Assembly (NCBI GenBank): GCA_947095535.1
Contig: OX352774.1
Location: 238,477,825-238,541,824, forward strand
From: Poecilobothrus nobilitatus
Lineage: Eukaryota; Arthropoda; Insecta; Diptera; Dolichopodidae
Length of the DNA: 64,000 bases
Reading direction: 5' to 3'
This document shows, piece after piece, positions 50,158 through 62,400 of the stretch. The notes below the pieces were generated by a model. The model did not search any database. It was not told where the DNA came from and saw nothing but the letters and a program-made list of their open reading frames with translations. Positions within the stretch are counted from its first letter, which is position 1; each line of letters starts with the position of its first letter. Made by a program: the position numbers and the translations under genes.

Positions 50158-51193
50158 ATCCTAAATTGCCTTTCAATCTAAAAATTTTGTTTAGTTAATA
50201 GTGTTTGATTCTATATTTATAAGCACTGTACAAGTGCATTACAAAATGTGCTGTTATTACCTAATCACATTTAGTACATTTATTCTTTAACAACCAAACT
50301 ATTCAAAATATCGTCTAATAAAATAAATGATTTTTAAGTGTTCTTTCTCAGTAAGTCAACATTTCACGATAACTATAGTTTGAACAAATATAATTCTTTG
50401 CAGATTTCTTTAAATGGCGAGGCAAATAATTGAACAACCCCTACAAGTTTAAATCTTTTTATACACATAAATGAAATCGTATATTTGTACAAAAAAAAAT
50501 ACTCCGATTTGCTTTGATGTGATTTTACTTGAATTAATTAATCTCTTAGTTTTATATGAACACAAATTCAATTTATTACAAACTAAACTCGCTTGAGAAC
50601 TATTTGAAGTTCTTAACTAAATTATTTAAAGGTAATAATTGTGTTTCCTCTATTACTGGAAAAGATTTTATTTCTTTTCTAATATTCGATTGAAATTTAA
50701 TACAATTTCTCCGAATCCGAATCAATTATGATAAAACTTGAACCTAATGACAGAATAATCTCTTTGCGTAATTAAGGTAAATCTATGATATAAATTTTCT
50801 ACTAAGAAAACAATATCTAAAGAATAATCTTTATTGCAGTCAGATTATAATATAACCTTTCTTTGCCTGTATTCTTATAGATTAATTGAAAATTTAGAAA
50901 AGAATTATCAAGTACAAGATCAAATCAATCAGCTTATGAAAGGTTACAAATTACCCATATTCTACCAAGGACCATAAACTTTTTTCTTGAAATCACATCT
51001 TTCTTTGTTGAATGCTATGTCAATTTTACGTCTTCTTAGATATTACTGTTGGTTTTTAACACTAAGAAATCAGCCGAATTAAAAAAGTTTTCGACTAATA
51101 ACTGAATATTAAAAATCTTTTAAAAAGTATTTAAATTTAATATTCAACATATTTACGATTAGAAAGGATTTAAATTTTAAAAGGATTAAAGAG
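50158..51193. other. Non-coding stretch of slightly more mixed composition
   Basis: Fewer homopolymers than the surroundings but no ORF of 60 codons or more, no repeat partner in the window and no recognisable motif. Confidence 0.5.
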
Positions 51194-51310
51194 GATTTTT
51201 TTTTTTCATTCTGCCTGCCACATAAATGTGATAATCAAATTACAAAGTCTTACCTTTTCAGTCGTGCTTTTTAAGTATTTTATACGCTCTTTACTGGTGG
51301 CTTGGTTAAA
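51194..51310 (-). mobile_element. tRNA-derived SINE, copy 4 (inverted, internal deletion)
   Basis: The minus strand reads GCCACCAGTAAAGAGCGTAT, AAAATACTTAAAAAGCACGA, CTGAAAAGGTAAGACTTTGT, AATTTGATTATCACATTTAT, GTGGCAGGCAG and an A12 tail. The head joins directly to the body: box B and the central ~75 bp present in copies 1-3 are missing. The tail palindrome is retained. Confidence 0.65.
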
Positions 51311-54300
51311 AGTGACCCCTTTAAAAAAGTTAAAAGTAAATCCAAATTTTTATGATTATTAAATAATAAATAGAATAGTAAAAAATTAAAATGAACAGAT
51401 TTCAAGTATACGTCTTCGACCTAAATTTTTTAGAATAGAAAACGTATACTATCTACTTAGTTATAGTACCTATAATATTTTTGCCTGATACTTTTTTTAT
51501 CATAATAACCAGAATATTATATACTTACACGAAGGAAAAATAGATTTTACGATAGTTTTGTTTTTATTATATTACTAATACATATAATATATAATATTAC
51601 TAAACTATATTAAAATTTTAACCCAAAGGAATTTTTCATATTACATATAGGAACATAATATAACCATTAAGGAATTCTTAAATGTTTTTTAAATTTATTT
51701 TTCTTGTAGGTATTGCGTTTAGTTGGTTAAGAAGATGAAGGAAATATTCTCCTCTGAGACTTTTCAAATTTATACATATACGATCCAAATACATTATGTT
51801 ATTTGAATGTATACATTATATCTATGCACATATATACTTGCAGAGTACATAATAGGGTAACTTACAAGTAAAATAAATACAGGTTTATAATAAAAAAAAA
51901 AATAAAAAAAATAATAAAACAAAAATAAAAGGGAAACAAAATATTGAAAAAGGGATAATCTATCTATAATATGATGATATGGACTTGATTTGCGGTGATT
52001 AAAGTCTTTCGTGCGTATATTATAACATTTGTTGTAGTTTTATTTATTTTTTTTTTTTTTTGTTATTTTCCACAACATGATACACATGTATATATTATAT
52101 GTACTGAATTAAACATATCTTGGTTGATTATTTCCTTATATATATCTATATATATATATATATTTCTTTAATAAAAACATGTTTATATTCAATTTTCGAC
52201 TATATATATATACATTTTATAATATAGGTACCTTTAATTTGTATTCTGCCACAGAACTAAGTTCAAACAAATCCGTTTTTCAATTTTTTTATGATTTTTG
52301 ATCTTTAGAATTTCTGGATTTTATTCAAGATTTTTTATTTTTTGTTTTATTCGGAAGCAGTCTGTATATTTCCTTATGTCATAATTATTTTTGGAAAATT
52401 AAGAAAAGTAAAAGAGAAGGATGTAAAATTCAATATTTTATAGTTACAGGGTTTTTTTTTTTTTTTTTGTTTTTATGCAATTCTCTTGTTGGTTATTACA
52501 AAAAATTAACCAACCCTTGGAAAAATACCCATGTTTACAATTATTGTTCTAAAAACATCTTTACAATTTGTTTAACAAAACACTTATTATTAATAGTAAT
52601 AATATATAAATATATATTTAATATTGTATAATGAAATAAATATACAGAGTGTTGCGAAATTAACAATTAGTTACCACGACATATTTTTTTTTCTTTTTTG
52701 CAGAATAGAGAACCACTAGGCTAAAGTTTTCTTACTAATGATTAATTAAGCGTTAGTAATGATTAGCGTTTTAGTAATGAAAGATTAATGTACCTATAGT
52801 TCAAATGGCAAATCTCGGTTTTGTAAATGAACCTATAAGATGGAATGCTGAATGGTTTATTTGTTAATCGAAAACTTTAGTTTTTATAGACTGTATTAAT
52901 AAATTTTTTTTTTTATTTTGCTATAAACGTTTGATTATTCTTTTGCGTTTTAGTTAATTGATTTCAGTTTACTGCTCACATTTTATAGAAATTTCAATAA
53001 GAAAATTTATGACAATAATTATTATGACAATTATAATTCATCAGATAGTTTAAAGTATCTCTTGAGCTTATATAAAGCTGGACAGTAATATAATAAATAT
53101 TTTTTAATTCAATTATTTTGAGCTCATTTTTGAGTAATGCACTATAAAAGGGACATCCATAAAATATAAAAAATTAAAAAATGTGGTTTGTTCAGGATAT
53201 TTGAGACATTCCTTTCAAATACTCTTAGGCCGTAATAATTCCATATTTATATACTTTAATCAATACTAGTTAATATCTTTAGATCCCTTTTTTCTGTATT
53301 CAATAAAAATGGGATCGTGTTTTCCTTGATTTCTGAAGAGAAACAAAATATAATAAATTAAAACAAAATATGAAAATTAATGGATAGTTGAGTCCAGTTT
53401 TTGTGTAAAAAATTCAATAAAGATAAACGAAATCTGAAGAAAAAAAAACAGAATCCAAATAATTTTATAGTCAATCAAAGTATTTACTTTAAGGGACGAT
53501 GCTTAAGCAATAACAACAACAAAACAACAACAGCAAACAAAAAACCCCAAAAAATAAAAAATAAAAAAAAGGGAGAAAATATGGTAAAATCCTTTTTTAA
53601 AAAATTTTCTTACATACATATTATATTAATAATAAATGTGTATGCGTGTTTTGTATTTATTGGTGATGTTAACATTCTTGTTATTTGGTTTCTTGTAAAC
53701 AAGCAATAAAACGTCGAAAAGGAAAATTTTATGCCTTTGCCTGTTCTTCCTTGTTGTTTGTGTCTGTGGTTTATTTGGATGTTTTTTCGCAAAAGTTTTT
53801 GATTTTAGATTCGATACTAGTAGTATAGTTAAGTGTTTCTTTCAATGGCTAGATTTATTTTTATTTTTTAATATTACCCATTGCCTTGCATAGTTATTTT
53901 CTTGATTTATGAGAATAATTAAAAGAATTATTGTGGTCATGTTTATTGAAAGGTCTATTTAGAAATTTAAGAGTTATATACATAAAATGAATATTGAATT
54001 TTCAAGGATTTTTCTTTATATTGATTGTAAAAATTATCTGGTTTCATATTTAAAGCTTTATATTTCTAAGAATAATCATAAAATTGCTTAAAAATCATTT
54101 ATTGGTTGTATTTACAACATATAGATGGCAATAATAGTAAATTTGATTTTCAAAATTAATGCATATTTATTTATAGGCTTTAAAAAATGAACTATATAAT
54201 ATGTATTTTAAATATGTACCTAATTGAATTTGGATGATTTTTTTGCTGTAATTTATTTTTATATAATTTAATAAAAATTTAGTCATTTAATCAGTTTAGT

Positions 54301-55369
54301 TCGTAAAACATAAAATAGTTTTCTAATAAAGAATATACAATCCTTTCTTTATATTACAAGAGAAATATTTTAACTATTCAATCCTTTTTTACAGAGCAAT
54401 ATATTTTAGCTTCCTAAAGCTTTAAAAATATAAAAAATAGTAGATGAAAGGGTTCCCAATAATTATTCAAAAATTTAAAACAAGTTCAATTTTAGAAATT
54501 TTTCAAAACAGACTTTTAAAGAATATCTATATATTTTTTAGTCTAAAACTGAACAAAAAGAGTATGATTACATTTTTGGAGATTATAAAAATATAAAAAA
54601 AATATATTTTTTTATAGAAAATAAAAATTTCAGATTATGATGATTTCTAACAAAAAAACAGAATATTTATATATATGTATATATATTTCTAATTTTATAT
54701 TAGATATTTTATATATAAGAGAAAATTGTGAAAAATGAAGACTTCTTTGAAAAAATTTCAACAGGTAAATGTTTCGTCCCTGTGGTCTTAAAGTAATCGG
54801 TAAACTAGGAAAAATATTTCTGACCTAGCTTATGTAAATTAGCTAGGTTAAAAAAAGGCGGTTTTAGAATAACTGGAAAATGAAAAAACGGAAATTTCAA
54901 AGGAACAATTCACCGATTTAAAAAAAAATATTTTTAAATTTATAACTTTAAAAAAAAACGCATCAAAACAAAAATTACCTTCCCTTTTTTTTTTTTAAAA
55001 TAAAAATTATTTTGCACTAAATAACATTTCCTTCTTAACTGCTTGCTTTCGAATGAGTAATTTTGTCGAAAGGACTTGCATTAATTTTCGTTCATTTTCT
55101 ATTTCAACAGACTACAGGATACACAAAAAAAAAAATTCAAAATAAAAATGACGGTTTGCAGCCGTGAATAAAATTCTGATTTCAGCATACCTAATGTGGA
55201 ATTTTTGTTCATCAAAACATTTCGACGCACTTCAGCGGAAATGTTAAATGGACTTCTTATATGGTTATAAATTATAAAAGAAATGTATAATTTTTGTAGT
55301 GATTTATAAAGCTAAAAATATGTCCTATTTTTTTGACATTTTTAAATTAACTAAATATTAAACAGAACG
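51311..55369. other. AT-rich non-coding stretch
   Basis: Contains (TA) tracts around 52138-52160. The 102-codon ORF at 53401-53709 is K/N-rich then hydrophobic, from an AAC/AAA-rich run (53505-53580), with no recognisable domain; I do not call it. Weak Helentron-like similarity is possible at 54720-54790. Confidence 0.5.
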
Positions 55370-55700
55370 TGAACTTTGAACATGAACTTTGCTGTAGCTT
55401 CGTAATGTATAATCTATATAAAAAACTTAATGGTAATACAGAAAAAAAAAAAGATTAAACATTATTCCTAAAGAAACAGTACATATTATGTATTAACCTA
55501 AAGAAATTGATTGATATTCCACCCACAATTTCTTTTGAATACGATATTTTATTATAGTATTAGACAAATTAGTTTATTTTTATTTTTAGTTTATTATTAT
55601 TTTTAAGCGATTTAAAATTTTTATAAATAGAGTAACGAACGGACAAATGTGAAACTAGAAAGGAAAATTTGTCAAAATTTTTTTGAATAATTATACTAAA
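55370..55700 (-). mobile_element. Decayed Helentron/DINE-like fragment
   Basis: On the plus strand GCTGTAGCTTCGTAATG near 55391 matches the GCTGTAGCTCCGTAACG block of the 39 kb copy, and AACGAACGGACAAATGTGAA near 55633 matches its microsatellite-plus-TTTCACT edge, in the same order. The sequence from 54720 to 54790 (AAAATTGTGAAAAATGAAG, then CAACAGGT) may be the other end of the same relic. No ORF. Confidence 0.4.
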
Positions 55701-57388
55701 ATGAAAACTGTTTTAAATATAATTTTCTTCTCAAATATATTCAGTTGTAGTTTTTTTTTTTTTTTTATATATATAGATAATAACATTTTTCAATACTTTT
55801 AAATACATTTTTTTTTTAACAATATTCGTTACTTTACTTCTAAAAGAAAACATAAACCTGTTTATAATAATTTTGTGTTTTTTTTTTAAATATATAATAT
55901 ACAAAAAAAAAAAAAAAAGGGTTAAAAAATCTTAAATTATTTTCTCAAAATTATCCAATCATTTAAATTTTTTTTTTTTTTTTTTTTATATTAATAGGTA
56001 TCTAATATTTTTTTATTCAATATATAACCATACAACGCACATTAAAAGATAAATAAGTAGAAAAAAAAAAAAAAAATATTAAATGATTGTATATTTGAGA
56101 ATCGTTTTTAAAAGTAAACTTTCAAATATTAATATTAATAATAATAATTATTATGATTATTAATAAGTAAATTTTATAATAAATCTTCATTTCATGCAAA
56201 ATTTCGTAAAATATAACAAATTCAAAAAAATGTATATATATGTATGTAAGTATATAAATAATTTTAAAAAAGAAAATATTATATATAAAGTGTATATAAG
56301 TTTAGTATTGTTAACATAATAATAATAATAATAATAATGTATAGGTTAAAAGATCGAATATTTTTTCAAATTACATTCGATTGTACAATAAATTTTTAAG
56401 AGATTCTTGTCTATTTTTTTTTTTGTTCTTCATAAATAATTATCCATATTTTTAATATTTTGTTGCAAAAAAAAAAAAAAAATTCCTACAAAACAAATTA
56501 TTTTGCAAAATTTTTGTAAAAATTTTTGTGAAAATATTATTCGTTATCTATAAATAAATAAATAATATTATATAAATTGTTAAAATATATTATAATATAT
56601 TTACCCTCGAATGTAATTTTCAAATTAAACGATTTACAGATTTTTACATTTTAAATTAAATTTTTTATTTGAAAAAAAAAAAATTTAATTTCCAATTTCA
56701 AACCTATTTTTATTTTTTTTTAATTCTTTTATTGTCTTAAAAATAAACACTTAAAAAAATATTAATTCATACATTAATAATCTAAAAAAAAAAGAAAACA
56801 ATTTTTTACAATTATAATTTTTATATTTAAGACATTATTTTATTAATGTTTATTTAATTCGTATAAAAATAAAAGAATTAATTTTTTTTTATTGCTTATT
56901 TTAAAATAATAAAGATTTTAAATTTTTTTTTTTTTTTTTTAATTTTCTTTAGAAATATTTAAATAAATTTTTCTAAAGATTTTTGATTTTGTTTTTTTGT
57001 TTTTATTTTTCTTAATATTTTTTATAAAGTCTTAAAAAAAATTACAAGAATTTTATTATATGTAAAATTTAAAACAAAAAAAAAAAAAAAGGAGAAAATA
57101 ATTTTAATATAACAAATTATTTAAATATTATGTATTCAATACAAAATACGACATTTTTTTTTTTACAATGAAAAAGTAAAAAAAAAAAATTGGTAAATAG
57201 TAATTTTGTAAAAGAAAAAAAAAATTTTTAATAATATAATATAAACAAATTAAAATAAAAAAAAAAAATATATATATATATAAAGGAAAATAAATTTTTT
57301 TATATATATATTTTATACTTTTTATTATATATATATGATTTCATTATGTACATTTCATTTTATTGTATTATGTTTTTTAAGTATATAC
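55701..57388. other. Extremely AT-rich stretch
   Basis: Dense poly-A and poly-T runs and short TA tracts, with almost no G or C; no coding or repeat structure recognisable. Confidence 0.6.
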
Positions 57389-57800
57389 CATTTTTACTTT
57401 AACTGAAGACTTTATTACTTTAAGTTAAGATATTTTTACTTTAAATGAATATTTTTTATTTTAAAGGAAGACATTTTTATTTTAAATGAAGAAATTTTAG
57501 TAATTTATGTTATATAAATATTTAATATACATACTACTTATATTCAATTTATATAATTCATTATATATTAAGACCAGATATTTATGAATCTGATATTTAT
57601 GTATAAACATATTTATTATATATGTATATCAATGTATATTATATGTAATTTTTTACTTTAATTTTATTAACAAATGTTTTCACTTAAAGTAAAACATAGT
57701 CATTAAAGTAAGAATTTCTTCACTTGAAATAAAAATTCTTCACTTAAAGTTAAATGTCTTCACTTAAAGTAAAAATGTCTTCAATTAAAGTAAAAAAAAA
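57389..57800. mobile_element. Foldback-like inverted repeat built of ~20-bp tandem units
   Basis: Left arm (57389-57500): about five units of TTTTTACTTTAAGTGAAGAC with variants (ACTGAAGAC, AGTTAAGAT, AATGAATAT, AAGGAAGAC, AATGAAGAA). Right arm (57672-57800): about six units of the reverse complement (GTCTTCACTTAAAGTAAAAA and variants). The ~170-bp centre is AT-rich without an ORF. The arms would fold into a long hairpin. Arms made of tandem units are the hallmark of foldback elements; no transposase is present. Confidence 0.6.
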
Positions 57801-57855
57801 GGTAAAATTATACACTTTTATTGAAATGAATATATTCCATTCATTATATATGAAT

Positions 57856-57895
57856 ATATTCATTTCATTATATATATATATAATGAAATGAATAT
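57856..57895. repeat. Perfect 40-bp AT-rich palindrome
   Basis: ATATTCATTTCATTATATAT followed immediately by its exact reverse complement. It sits 55 bp beyond the foldback-like element, with a second GAATATATTCAT palindrome just before it, and could extrude a cruciform. Confidence 0.7.
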
Positions 57896-57899
57896 AATA

Positions 57900-58298
57900 A
57901 ATGAATATTTTTTAATGTTATTGATTTATGTTTTTGTTTTTTAGTTTTTTTTTTTTTTTTACGAATTTTAGAACACATTTATTTGAGTGTAAAAAAATGA
58001 AGTCCTTACAAAACATTTGAGTTTTGAAAAGAATGAAAAAAATATTAAGATGATAATAAATTTATATATAGACATATTTTTAATATTTAAATTTTAAAAT
58101 ATATTTTTTTAAATTTTTTCCATTTCGTATATATATTTAGTCCTACTCTTTATTGTTGATAGCCTAATTTTATTTTTAAAATTCATTTTAAATGAAAATG
58201 TAATTCAAAATCTAATAACAATATTAAAAGCATATTGGAAATGCATAAGATGAAATCATACATAATAACACGATAGAATATCTACCTAATCCAGAAAA

Positions 58299-58329
<31 letters not shown>

Positions 58330-59219
58330 TTTAACAATAAATGTGGTATTTAATTGAAAATAATTATTAAAAAATAATTAAGTAAATTGTTATTATAAAA
58401 AAAAATTGTATAAATAAGTAATAAAAAAAAAGAAAAAAAAAATATTACTTTGTTTGCCCCTAAAAATATGCAAAACAACTTAATACATTTACAACTTATA
58501 TATTATAATACTTTTGTTAAAATCAAATTTCACCCAAATCAATTTTTAAATATTTTTTATAGTTATTAAATTCAGTTTTTTTGTTCTCTTGTTTTTTGTT
58601 TTTTTTTTTGTTTTTCTTTCTTAGATTTTACTGTTTTATATAACTTTAAATGTTTGTTTCTTTGCATAACAATAATAATATAATATAATATAGGTATTAA
58701 TTTAATATATATATATTATATAAAAAAAAAGAACAATATATATATAATAGATATTTAGAATATTTAAAAAAAAAAAGTAATAATAATAACAGTGGTGATT
58801 GTAATAGTATAGCAATTTTGTTAAATTGATTTTATACCAACAAAAAAAAAAAAAAATAAAAAAAACAACAACAACAAAACATACTACTACTTGCTATAGA
58901 ATTTATATATAGCTAATATTATATTCAATTTTTATATTTTTTTTTTTCTATTTCTTGCCATTTTTTACATTTTGTATAATTTCTAAGTATAATGATCTCA
59001 GTCTACTTTTTTTTTTTGTTTTTTTTTGTTCCCATTGCAAGGATAACAAATAATTAATAGAACACAAATTTTATTTTATTTTTTTTTTGGTTTTGAAATA
59101 TATTTTAATATTACTAACACTGTTCTATTGCTAACTGGCAAAAATTATTACTGTAACCAATTGGTTTTCTTTATAAATTTTATTTTATTAGGTTTTTTTT
59201 TTTTATTTTTTTCTGGTTA
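57900..59219 (-). other. Downstream flank of BicC, probably containing its 3' UTR
   Basis: AT-rich sequence following the double stop. Several AATAAA hexamers occur on the minus strand; the nearest I noted is at 59080-59075, about 140 nt after the stop. In DNA this AT-rich such hexamers are expected by chance, so the poly(A) site cannot be placed. No protein-like ORF is seen. The stretch also holds (TA)n at 58307-58331 and long poly-T and poly-A runs. Confidence 0.4.
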
Positions 59220-59431
59220 TTACCAAGCACTTGAACGACGTTCAGCACCAGGTGCTGCTGATCCAGAAAATATTCTTGAATTTTTTTGCATTTCATATTC
59301 AGCACTTAATGTATGTATTGCAACTAAAAGTTTTTTACGTGCACCAAATGCTTTAATACCCAATTCAGTTAAATTTTCTTCAGTCAATGATGTGAACATT
59401 TCTAAATCGATTTCATTTAATACAAACACTT
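59220..59431 (-). CDS. BicC: BicC terminal exon: rest of SAM domain and C-terminus
   Basis: The exon is 212 nt, entered through the acceptor ATTGCAG (AG at 59433-59432) with two bases completing the split lysine codon, then 69 codons and a TAA at 59222-59220, directly followed by a second in-frame TAA. The first ~41 residues complete the SAM domain: NEIDLEMFTSLTEENL, ELGIKAFGARKKLLVAI, then the terminal helix. The final ~28 residues (SAEYEMQKNSRIF, then a G/A/P/E/R/S-rich end) are the short tail usual after a C-terminal SAM domain. GC content here is visibly above that of the surrounding DNA. An ATG upstream of the acceptor on this strand gives an open frame that is intronic, not a start. Confidence 0.94.
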
Positions 59432-62400
59432 CTGCAATATTGTAACACATAAAAAATAAAAGAAAAAAAATAAATAAAATAAATTTTTTTTTTTTTTGAA
59501 AATTTATGTTAAATATTTCTATTCAAATAAAAGATGAAAATATTTTATTGCATAAAATTCAACAGAACAGGACAAAAATGTCAAATGTACGAGAAGAATA
59601 TTTAGATTTTGAATGTTTTTTTTTTTTTTTGTTTTTTTTTTTTTTTACAAAAATTCAATAAATTGAATCACTTCTGCACTTTAAAATTTATTCAATTTGT
59701 GAGGTTAATTTGTTTAAAAACATTAAAATACAAATTTTTTTTATATAAAATAAAATTATAATTTTAATTTAGTTGTGACGCGAAGTAAATTATTTTTATT
59801 AATTATAAATATATATTAAATTTTTATTATATAGGATATTATATGTACATATTATATACATATGAGTATAAATTTGCTTTTGAATTTCATTTTTTGTTTT
59901 TTTTTTTTGTTTTTTACATTACATCGTAATTAAGTAATTAATTACATTATATTCCACATTATTCATTGTCTAGATTCCACATACCTACCAATAAAATAAT
60001 AATATAATAATAAAAAAAGCAAAAAAAAAAAAAGAAAATATGATGAATAATTATCGGATATTCAATGAAATATTTTAAATATTTTCTGCTTATAAAATTA
60101 AATTTATTATAATTTAATTTATGTTTAATATTTAAAAAAAAAAAAAAAAAACGTATTATGAATTTAAATATTAGGATTGTAATTTAAATAAGAAAATTAT
60201 AAATTTTAAATTGTCAAATATAATCAATTAATATATTTTATTATTATTGATTACTGATTATTGTTGAAAAATGCAGCAGACAATTTGATAAAAAAAACTT
60301 TGAAATAAAAACAAAAGCGTATAAAATTGTCTGTGTTCACTTTAGGATACCCACAGGAATAAAATATAATAATAATATGTGGTTTACAAAAAATTTACAC
60401 ATATTTCAGAAAATTTTAAGGATATCTTTGACTCTTTAAGTATCTACATATATATTTATTTAAATTTTGAAGTTCTTTAAGCCGAACTTGTTGCGATAGA
60501 CTAACGAGCTATTGAAAAGGTTGTTGGTATAAAACTTAACTTCTTTTGTCAAAATTTCAAATATCAACTTTTGCACAGATTATTGACATAAAACTTAACT
60601 TCTTTTGCCAAAATTTAAAAAAAAGAAAGTATGGTGTATGGTGACTACTAAAACCCGAAGTTGTTGTATGGTAACTTCCAAGCCGAAATAATAATAAAAC
60701 TGGTATTTGTATTAAAACAATACATGTACCTAGTAAAACATTCAAAATCTGAGCTATATTATTTTATAAGTTATGATTCAAATTTGAGACGAAATGGCGC
60801 ACATTCCTAAATCGACTAAAAATTCACTCCTGAGCAAAAATATATGTATGTGTATACTATTCCATTTCTATTTTATCTCTTTTAAGTTGTCGCAACCATA
60901 ATAGCACATATTTTATTATAGCTTTGGTACCAAGCAATAAAGGAACCAATGACAGAAGTGATGTACAATAAAAGGTTTTTAATATAGGTTAAAAAAAAAA
61001 TTTTTAAGACGAATTGACGTACGTTGGTAAATCAAATCAAATCAGAATTCAATCCTGAACGAACTTTTCAATTTCTATTTCGCCTTTTTTAAGGTGTCAC
61101 GACCATAATAGCACATTTATTACGATACCTTTAATACCATGCCTTCGTACCGAAAAAGGAAGAAACGATTCAATTATGGAAGTAATCAGTTATAAATTAT
61201 TTTTAGTTGAACTTAAGCACATTGCTAAATCGATTCGGAATTCATTTCTGAACGATAATATATATGTATGTATATACTTTTCCATTTCTATCTCGTCTTT
61301 TTTATGTTATTACAACCGTAATGTCAAATTTATTTTGCCTTTATTAGGTACAGTACTTTCTCAGTTCATACCGCAAAATGAATAAAGCCATTACAAAAAT
61401 AATAGTTTTAAAAGGTTTCTAATATTGTTCAAAAAACATTTTTTAAGATGAGCAAGACCAACTTTTTTAATAATAAACATTTTGTCATTCATTTTACATT
61501 CCCGGAAATAAAATTACTAATATAATAGAATAGTATAATATTATTTTGACATGTTTTTCATTATTTAGATAAAATAATAATTATTTATTTTATAGGATGT
61601 GTAATAGTTGTAGACTCTTTCAACCCAGACAATCACATACATTTATACACATATTATATTATGACAAGTTAAATGTAAATAAAATGAATATTTATATTTG
61701 ATACTTTAAAATTTATAATTTCTAAAATAATAATTAATTACTACCGCACAACACACATACATAGGTAATATTATATATAATTATAATTATCAATATTATA
61801 TGGTTTTTATTTTTACATACATAATTAAACTTCATATCTTAACCTATAAAATTTATTTTCATATATTCGTATATAGATTTTAAGGTTTCTCTATTATCGA
61901 ATATAAAATCTTCAGATATTTTAAAATAAAAATCGTTCACATTTTATTCAAATTTAATTAAAAATTTAATTCCAGAATTTCAACAAAAATTAATATTTAG
62001 TCAATTTCTTTGATTTCTTTCCTATTTCTTAACTTTTATTCAATTTTCGGAACGGAACATTTTATACAAAATATAGATATGAATAATTTCAGAATTCAGA
62101 ATAAACAGAAACTCTAGGATATATTTTACTTAATTCAGCATCGAGATATGATTATGTAAATTTTGGAGTTGTATAACAGCTAACTCGAACCATCTACTGG
62201 TTGTCTGGAATCATCCACATTACAGTTTCAACCAAAGCCTTTGCTATAAAACAAATAATTTTTTACAAAATTTCAGATGTCTATAGCTTAATTAATTTCC
62301 AAGATATTTTATAAGCTATATGCGAACTATAAATATGCGAACTTGTTGCACTATAGCATTACCAAATTTGACAGTTGGTAAGCAACTTGACATATTTTCA

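Noticed and set aside
52645..52665. ACAGAGTGTTGCGAAATTAA as a DNA transposon terminus
   Set aside because: No inverted partner was found within a few kilobases.
53401..53709. 102-codon ORF, Lys/Asn-rich with a hydrophobic C-terminal part
   Set aside because: Composition mirrors local A-rich then T-rich runs; no recognisable domain, splice context or repeat partner.
59128..59445. 105-codon plus-strand ORF
   Set aside because: Antisense of the BicC terminal exon.
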